This document shows, piece by piece, positions 59,301 to 64,000 of a stretch of DNA of 64,000 bases (position 1 is the stretch's first letter; every line of letters begins with the position of its first letter). The translations under genes were made by a program, and so were the position numbers. Origin of the DNA: Sipunculus nudus. Lineage: Eukaryota; Annelida; Sipuncula; Golfingiida; Sipunculidae. The DNA is taken from assembly GCA_026874595.1 (NCBI GenBank), contig CM049306.1, positions 66,098,019-66,162,018 of the forward strand, read 5' to 3'. Below the pieces are notes generated by a model that saw only the letters and a program-made list of their open reading frames with translations, ran no database searches and was not told the origin of the DNA.

Positions 59301-60660
59301 AAACATGGTTGCAGGTGGCGCCACCATTTTTGGTGTATGTTATAAAGCTCTCCAAGGGCTACATTTGTGCAAAAAAATTTTCCTGATCGGTCAAACGGTT
59401 CCCAAGATATGTGGGTTTATGTGTGGAAACAGACGCACAAACGGACGCAGAGCGCAGAGGAAAGGTCAGAGGTCAAAACAAAATCGGGGCGCAGCGGTTC
59501 ACATGTGACCCGAACATAATCCCCGGTTTCGTAAAAATCCGCCCAGCCGTTACGGAGGAGTTCTCCGGACACCTACGCCGCGGCGGCAGCGGCGTGCAGC
59601 TGAAAACATAGTATCCGCAAAACTCTGTTTTGGCGGATACAATTACGCAATACTGACATCATTTCTGGCATGTGCATAGAGAATATATAGAAAAATATGT
59701 ATATTATATATGATTAAAGTCAGATCAGTGGTTTTTATATTAGGCTGTCTTGAAGTGTAACAATGAGTTTTTCATTAATATCTCGAAGGTATTAGGTCCT
59801 AGTGATCAAATTCTTGGCATGGTAGGGGATTTTTGAGACATCTAATTGTATGCCAAATTTTAGGAACTGAGAGCTGAAGTTGGGGAGCTGAGCACTTGCA
59901 AACTGCATGACACTAGTTTGATGTAAACAATATGTTACATGGTGCTTGAAAGCTTGAATAAAATCTACAGTTTTTGATCAACTGGTTTCAAATTTTTGGT
60001 GTTTACAGACAAAATGCTAAAAAAAACATGCTGTGAAAATTAAATCCACAGTACTTACAGGAAAAAAACCTGCCATGGTCAAAGTTGGGCAAAATTTAAG
60101 GTACCAATTTTTTATTTTTGTTAATATTTTAAAAAATTTAAAAGATTTTGATCTAATTTTGGGTATACAATTTAATTTTGATTAATTAAAGTTATATTAC
60201 TGGAAAAAAAGTTTAAAGCTTTAACATATTTTGTGTTAAGTGATCAAATATCTTTCCTGATTTTTTACACAATGCATTATGTTTGGGCCCATAACTTTTT
60301 AAATTTTTATAATACAGACATAATTTCTGGCATGTACATAGGAACTATATAGAGGAATAACTATGGTAAATATGAGAAAAAACAGATGTGTGGTTTTGAT
60401 ATTAGGCAGTCCTGAAGTGTAAAAATAGGTTTTTAATAAAAAATTGAGGTTTTTCTTTGATTTCTCAAAGGAACGAAGTCGCAAAGACCCAGTTTTCAGC
60501 TTGGTAGGAGATCTTGGGGACATCTAACATTATGCCGAATTTTGGATTGCTAGGTCTTATGGTTTCAAAACGTGCCACATCTACGGACAAACGGACGGAC
60601 GGACGACGGACAATGGACCACGACTATAGCTCAGATGACTTATAGTCAGCTGAGCTAAAA
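56309..60660 (+). mobile_element. F1-B element, copy 4, complete, split by F3
   Basis: Head at 56309-56341, B body, first core unit to 57905 (CCCATAACTTAAAACAA), then F3. The core resumes at 59643 (TTACGCAATACTGACATC), a second unit follows, then GACGGACGGACGACGG and TCAGCTGAGCTAAAA. Without the insertion it is about 2.6 kb, matching copies 2 and 3. Confidence 0.85.
57906..59642 (+). mobile_element. F3 element, complete, clean insertion
   Basis: Start CTAGAATACGGGTAGTCGAC, with perfect 7-bp stem GTAGTCG/CGACTAC, then GTATCCGCC (57939-57947). Core units carry GCTGCAG or GTTGCAG at 58191, 58469, 58747, 59028 and 59308 (278-281 bp apart). The end is GTATCCGCAAAAC ... GTTTTGGCGGATACAA. The uninterrupted F1-B at 30640-30650 reads AAAACAATTACGC, so the host was split as ACAA/TTAC without a clear target duplication. 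Confidence 0.9.
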
Positions 60661-60665
60661 ACCCA

Positions 60666-62070
60666 AACAAGATGACCAGAGGTCACGCTCTTGCCGGGAA
60701 TGGAAATAATACAGACAGATAGACAGAGAGAGCATGTAGAAACAGTCATATGAATGAGCAACGTTGTGGGGGCAGAGATTTGGAGAGACTTTCAGTTTTA
60801 TCATGCCAAGCTGCCTATAGGCTACATAATGACCGAAACCAGACGTCTGTAGCTTAAACGGTGATCAAATTATAAGCATATCTGTGAAATCTCATTATTT
60901 CTCGTTTGACCATAAACCGAGCGAAATTTGACGAAACTTGCAATTGAATGACTTAGAACCAAGGGGAAGCAGCCTTATGCAAAAAACCAGACCCTTGAAA
61001 CATAAATATTAACCGAGATAAAAGCCTAAAACTGCATATTTTCAGATAGTCAAGTTTAACCCAAAAATTTGGTAACGGCAGCACAAAGCTACATGTGCGG
61101 AAGAATAAGCCAATGTTCCTAGTTTAAGATACAACAATAAAAATTGTGCCATGTTTAAAATTATTTTAGATATTGCAGAAAAATGATATGTTACAGTGTT
61201 TCCGGTACCACGCCCCCTGGTGGCTATTTCCAAAAAATGAAAAATTGATTTCGAGATATTTATAAATAACACAAAATATATCAATTTCAAAGGCATTGTT
61301 AAAAAAATGCAACCTGTAGGTCATATTTAATGAAATCTCGGAAACTCTCGTTTTACGAGAAATGGTGTGAGATTTTACGAGACTTTCACTTGTATGATAA
61401 ATAGCTTATTTAGTACTATCTGGTGCAAAAAACTAGACCTCTCTAGCATTAAAACTGACAAAGTTAGGAAAATTGGTCCATTGATTTTCGATTTTCATCA
61501 CTTTTACCCAAAAATACGTAACCATGGTGACAACAAATTTGACACAAAATATATCAATTTCAAAGCCATTGTTAAAAAAATGCAACCTGTAGGTCATATT
61601 TAATAAAATCTCGAAGACTCTCGTTTGACGAGAAATGGTGCAAGATTTGGCGAGACTTTCAGTTTTATCATGTCAAGCTGCCTATAAGCTACATAATGAC
61701 CAAAACCAGACGTCTGTAGCTTAAAAATTGACAAAGATAGAAAATGTAGCATGACTATTTTCAAATTATCAAGATTTAACCCAAAAATGCGTAACCATGG
61801 TAACAGCAGATTTGAGTCAGGTACCCATCATATAAAAGGCCATGGAATGACGGATAAAACAAGCTATGGTTTAAGTGGCTACGACCATTTGTACAAAGTT
61901 ATGGAGCAAAAACTGTATTGCATACTTTCCATGACCTTGACCTTCACAATGATGCGATGTTAACCAAAAACAACAGGGTTCCAGGACTCTGGGTTGTCAA
62001 TCATCCCTGTAAGTTTCAAGTCGATTGCTGCAAAACTGTGGCCAGGAGAGTAGAGACAAACAGACCAAAA
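60666..62070 (+). mobile_element. F4 element, first head and body
   Basis: Head CAAGATGACCAGAGGTCAC with hairpin TGACC-AGA-GGTCA, then GCTCTTGCCGGG. The body repeats segments such as GAGACTTTCAGTTTTATCATG (60787 and 61653, with a variant at 61379), ACCAGACGTCTGTAGCTTAA (60839, 61706) and ATGCAACCTGTAGGTCATAT (61307, 61579). No matching 3' terminus is present before the second F4 head, so its extent is uncertain. No protein is encoded. Confidence 0.5.
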
Positions 62071-62538
62071 AACTAGACGACCATTGGTCGAGAGCTTGCC
62101 GGACTGGAATGACAGACAGACGGACAAACTGTCGGTTTTCTATCAATTGAATGACTTTCAGAGCGAGTGCTGGAAAGTTTTGCCTGTTGAATGGCATATA
62201 TCACACAAAAGAACATGAAAGCAGACATAGCTCAAAACAGACAGATATACTGACACACCTGACATAACAGACTACCAGAAAAAAGTTGGGAACGTAAAAA
62301 GAAGCAAAATGAGCTATAGTTTTAGTAGGTAGAGTTTATAGTGTCGGAGGTATGGCCAATATATGGTAGGGGCCATATCCCAAACATTAAAAAATTCTTT
62401 TGAGACTTTAATGTAAGAAATAAGATGTTGTTCCAGTTCCAAAGGATTCCCGTAAAACTGTGTCCTGAAAATTGCAAGAAGCAAGGTCCAGCAAGCAGGC
62501 GAAATTTAGGATCACTGACAAACAGACAGACATACTCA
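62071..62538 (+). mobile_element. F4 variant, second head
   Basis: The head CTAGACGACCATTGGTCG, with perfect stem CGACC/GGTCG, is followed by GAGCTTGCCGGACTGGAATG and a CAGACAGACGGAC run. The remaining body is unassigned and is cut by the F1-A head at 62539. Confidence 0.45.
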
Positions 62539-64000
62539 AACAAGGGACCTATGGGTCACTGTGCTCAGCTGACGTTAACCTTGAAGGTAAAAATCTAAAA
62601 TAATATCTAATGGAGATAAAGTGTAAGAGGAAGAGGTAATAAAGGCCATGGTTGGTTTATATGATTGGTTTGTATTGATGAGCAAGAAATTATTGCAAAA
62701 ATATTTTGTGACCTGACCATGTGTTTCCTAATGTTGAAACTAAAGCATGTGAGCAGTTTGTGAACAAATGATCTGTACTATTACCATGATCATTAGTTGG
62801 TTTTTTGATTAACTGTTGACATTTCAGTAGTTTACACATTTGTTCAATTGAATCTATTTTTTTGCATAATATATATTTTTAATTATATATGTATTTTTTA
62901 TGAAATGTATACAGCTGAAATATAGCTATTTAACAACATAAAACAGGGCAAACAAAACCTGATCTCAAATTCTGCTGAGGCAGGAAAATAATGAACAAAT
63001 GTTTGTATTAAATCCTGATTTTTTTATCACATCAATTATTTTCTAATTTAAGTTTATATTTCTATACATTTCCAATTTAACATATATATCTGAATATAAA
63101 AGTTGATTCATAATTCTCAATTGCATCATCATAAATCTCAATCTTGTCAGATAACACCACATCATGCATACAAATGTTATTTATTTTTTACCACAAAAAT
63201 ATATCTTTTAAATCTGCAAAACAATAAATATCTAAAAATAATACTTGATTTAGATTTCAAAATTTTTAATTGTGTCTTTATTTATCCAGAATGTGCTTGA
63301 TATTTTATAATAATTTAAGCATACTGATGGGTTCATTTATATTTGTTAAAATCATTTAAAAGAAAATTGATTTCTTTAAAAATGCTACATTACACAACAT
63401 TGCATCTTCTGGATTGCACCTTGAATTATTTTTTCAAGGAAAGTTTTTGCATATCGGAGTGGAAACAGCATTACAATTAAGGAGATACAGTGAAAACAAT
63501 AACAATTACTGCATAACACTTGGTGGGTTGGGTTTGCGGGGGGGGGGGGGGGGGGGGGGGGGGGAGATGATTGGGGTGGTGATATGAGAATAACTGTACA
63601 CCTGTCACAGCAGGGGTTCTCCCCCAGTGACGGTAACAAATCAGAAACCCTGGCATAGCTGACTTCCAGTGACCTGGAGTGGGACCCTGCATCTGTAATC
63701 AAAGCAAGTCACTACAGAAAAAAAAATCAATAACTAGCTTAATTTTCAAGCTTTTATTTTCAAATTTCAGATTTAGACAAACTAAATATTTATGTTTACA
63801 TGCTGTAAAAATTAAATCAATGGTGCTTACAGGAAAAAAATGTGCCATGGTCAAAGTTGGGCAAAATTTAAGGTACTGATTTTTTTTTATGCTAATAACT
63901 TAAAAAATATACAAAATTCAGATCTAATTTTGGGTAAACAATTGAATCTTAATTAAACATAGTTATATACTTGCGAAAATAGACTCTAGTTTCAAAATTT
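62539..64000 (+). mobile_element. F1-A element, copy 3, continues past the window
   Basis: Head CAAGGGACCTATGGGTCACT then GCTCAGCTGA. The body is nearly identical to copies at 15071 and 17923, including a poly-G tract of 27 G (63538-63564), followed by the F1 core up to the end of the window. The 3' terminus is not reached. Confidence 0.8.

Noticed and set aside
1-64000. tRNA genes, tRNA-derived SINEs, LTRs, reverse transcriptase or transposase frames
   Set aside because: No cloverleaf with A/B boxes, no long terminal direct repeats and no recognisable enzyme motif in any frame; all elements here appear non-autonomous.

Overview
This window reads as nuclear DNA of an animal, most likely a bivalve mollusc. 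It is AT-rich (roughly two thirds A+T by eye) and almost wholly made of interspersed repeats. I see one cellular coding segment: an internal exon of UBE2N/Ubc13 on the minus strand at 55591-55731, with a perfect reading frame and good splice sites. There is no bacterial gene organisation, and I found no tRNA, rRNA, CRISPR array, transposase, Rep/helicase or reverse transcriptase. The mollusc call rests on the repeats: tandem cores followed by an (ACGG)n-type microsatellite and a terminal palindrome, the layout of the bivalve 'pearl' elements now placed among Helentron-associated non-autonomous elements (HINEs).

I sorted the HINE-like elements into five families by their ends. F1 starts CAAGGGACCYATGGGTC and ends TCAGCTGAGCTAAAA. 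F2 starts CAAGGCCTACAGGCCT and ends CACAGGTTCGCTAAAAA. F3 starts CTAGAATAYGGGTAGTCG and ends TTTTGGCGGATACAA. F4 starts CAAGATGACCAGAGGTCA or CTAGACGACCATTGGTCG, and no 3' end is seen. F5 starts CTAGAATATCAGCAGAAGC and ends GGCTGAGGGCTAAAAAA. Every family shares one grammar: AA, then CWAG, then a short hairpin, then a 9-11 bp block whose reverse complement closes the 3' end. F1 has bodies A, B, C and E.

Layout: 1-1.5 kb pogo-like element in F2; 1.6-4.5 kb mostly unassigned AT-rich DNA; 4.5-9.5 kb F1 fragments, an F1-E with nuclear-receptor-like tandem units, and a minus-strand F1-A holding a Harbinger-like MITE; 9.6-15 kb F2 with nested F5, a pogo-like end and F3; 15-16.5 kb F1-A; 16.8 kb a 100-bp foldback element; 17.3-17.9 kb a CpG-containing single-copy island; 17.9-28.6 kb a nest of F1 elements up to three deep; 29.1-31.8 kb a complete F1-B; 32.4-41.3 kb F2/F3 remnants with a second pogo-like copy; 41.3-44.4 kb F1-C; 44.4-48.5 kb F2 with nested F3; 48.5-52.3 kb F1-C; 52.9-55.3 kb old F1-B, single-copy DNA and an F3-like remnant; 55.6 kb the UBE2N exon; 56.3-60.7 kb F1-B carrying a clean F3 insertion; 60.7-62.5 kb F4; 62.5 kb to the end F1-A.

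Nothing here works together as an operon. The biological content is a non-autonomous transposon community, mobilised in trans by enzymes not in this window, around and inside introns of a conserved ubiquitin-conjugating enzyme gene. Several insertions can be read against uninterrupted paralogous copies in the same window, so their ends and target preference can be inferred directly.
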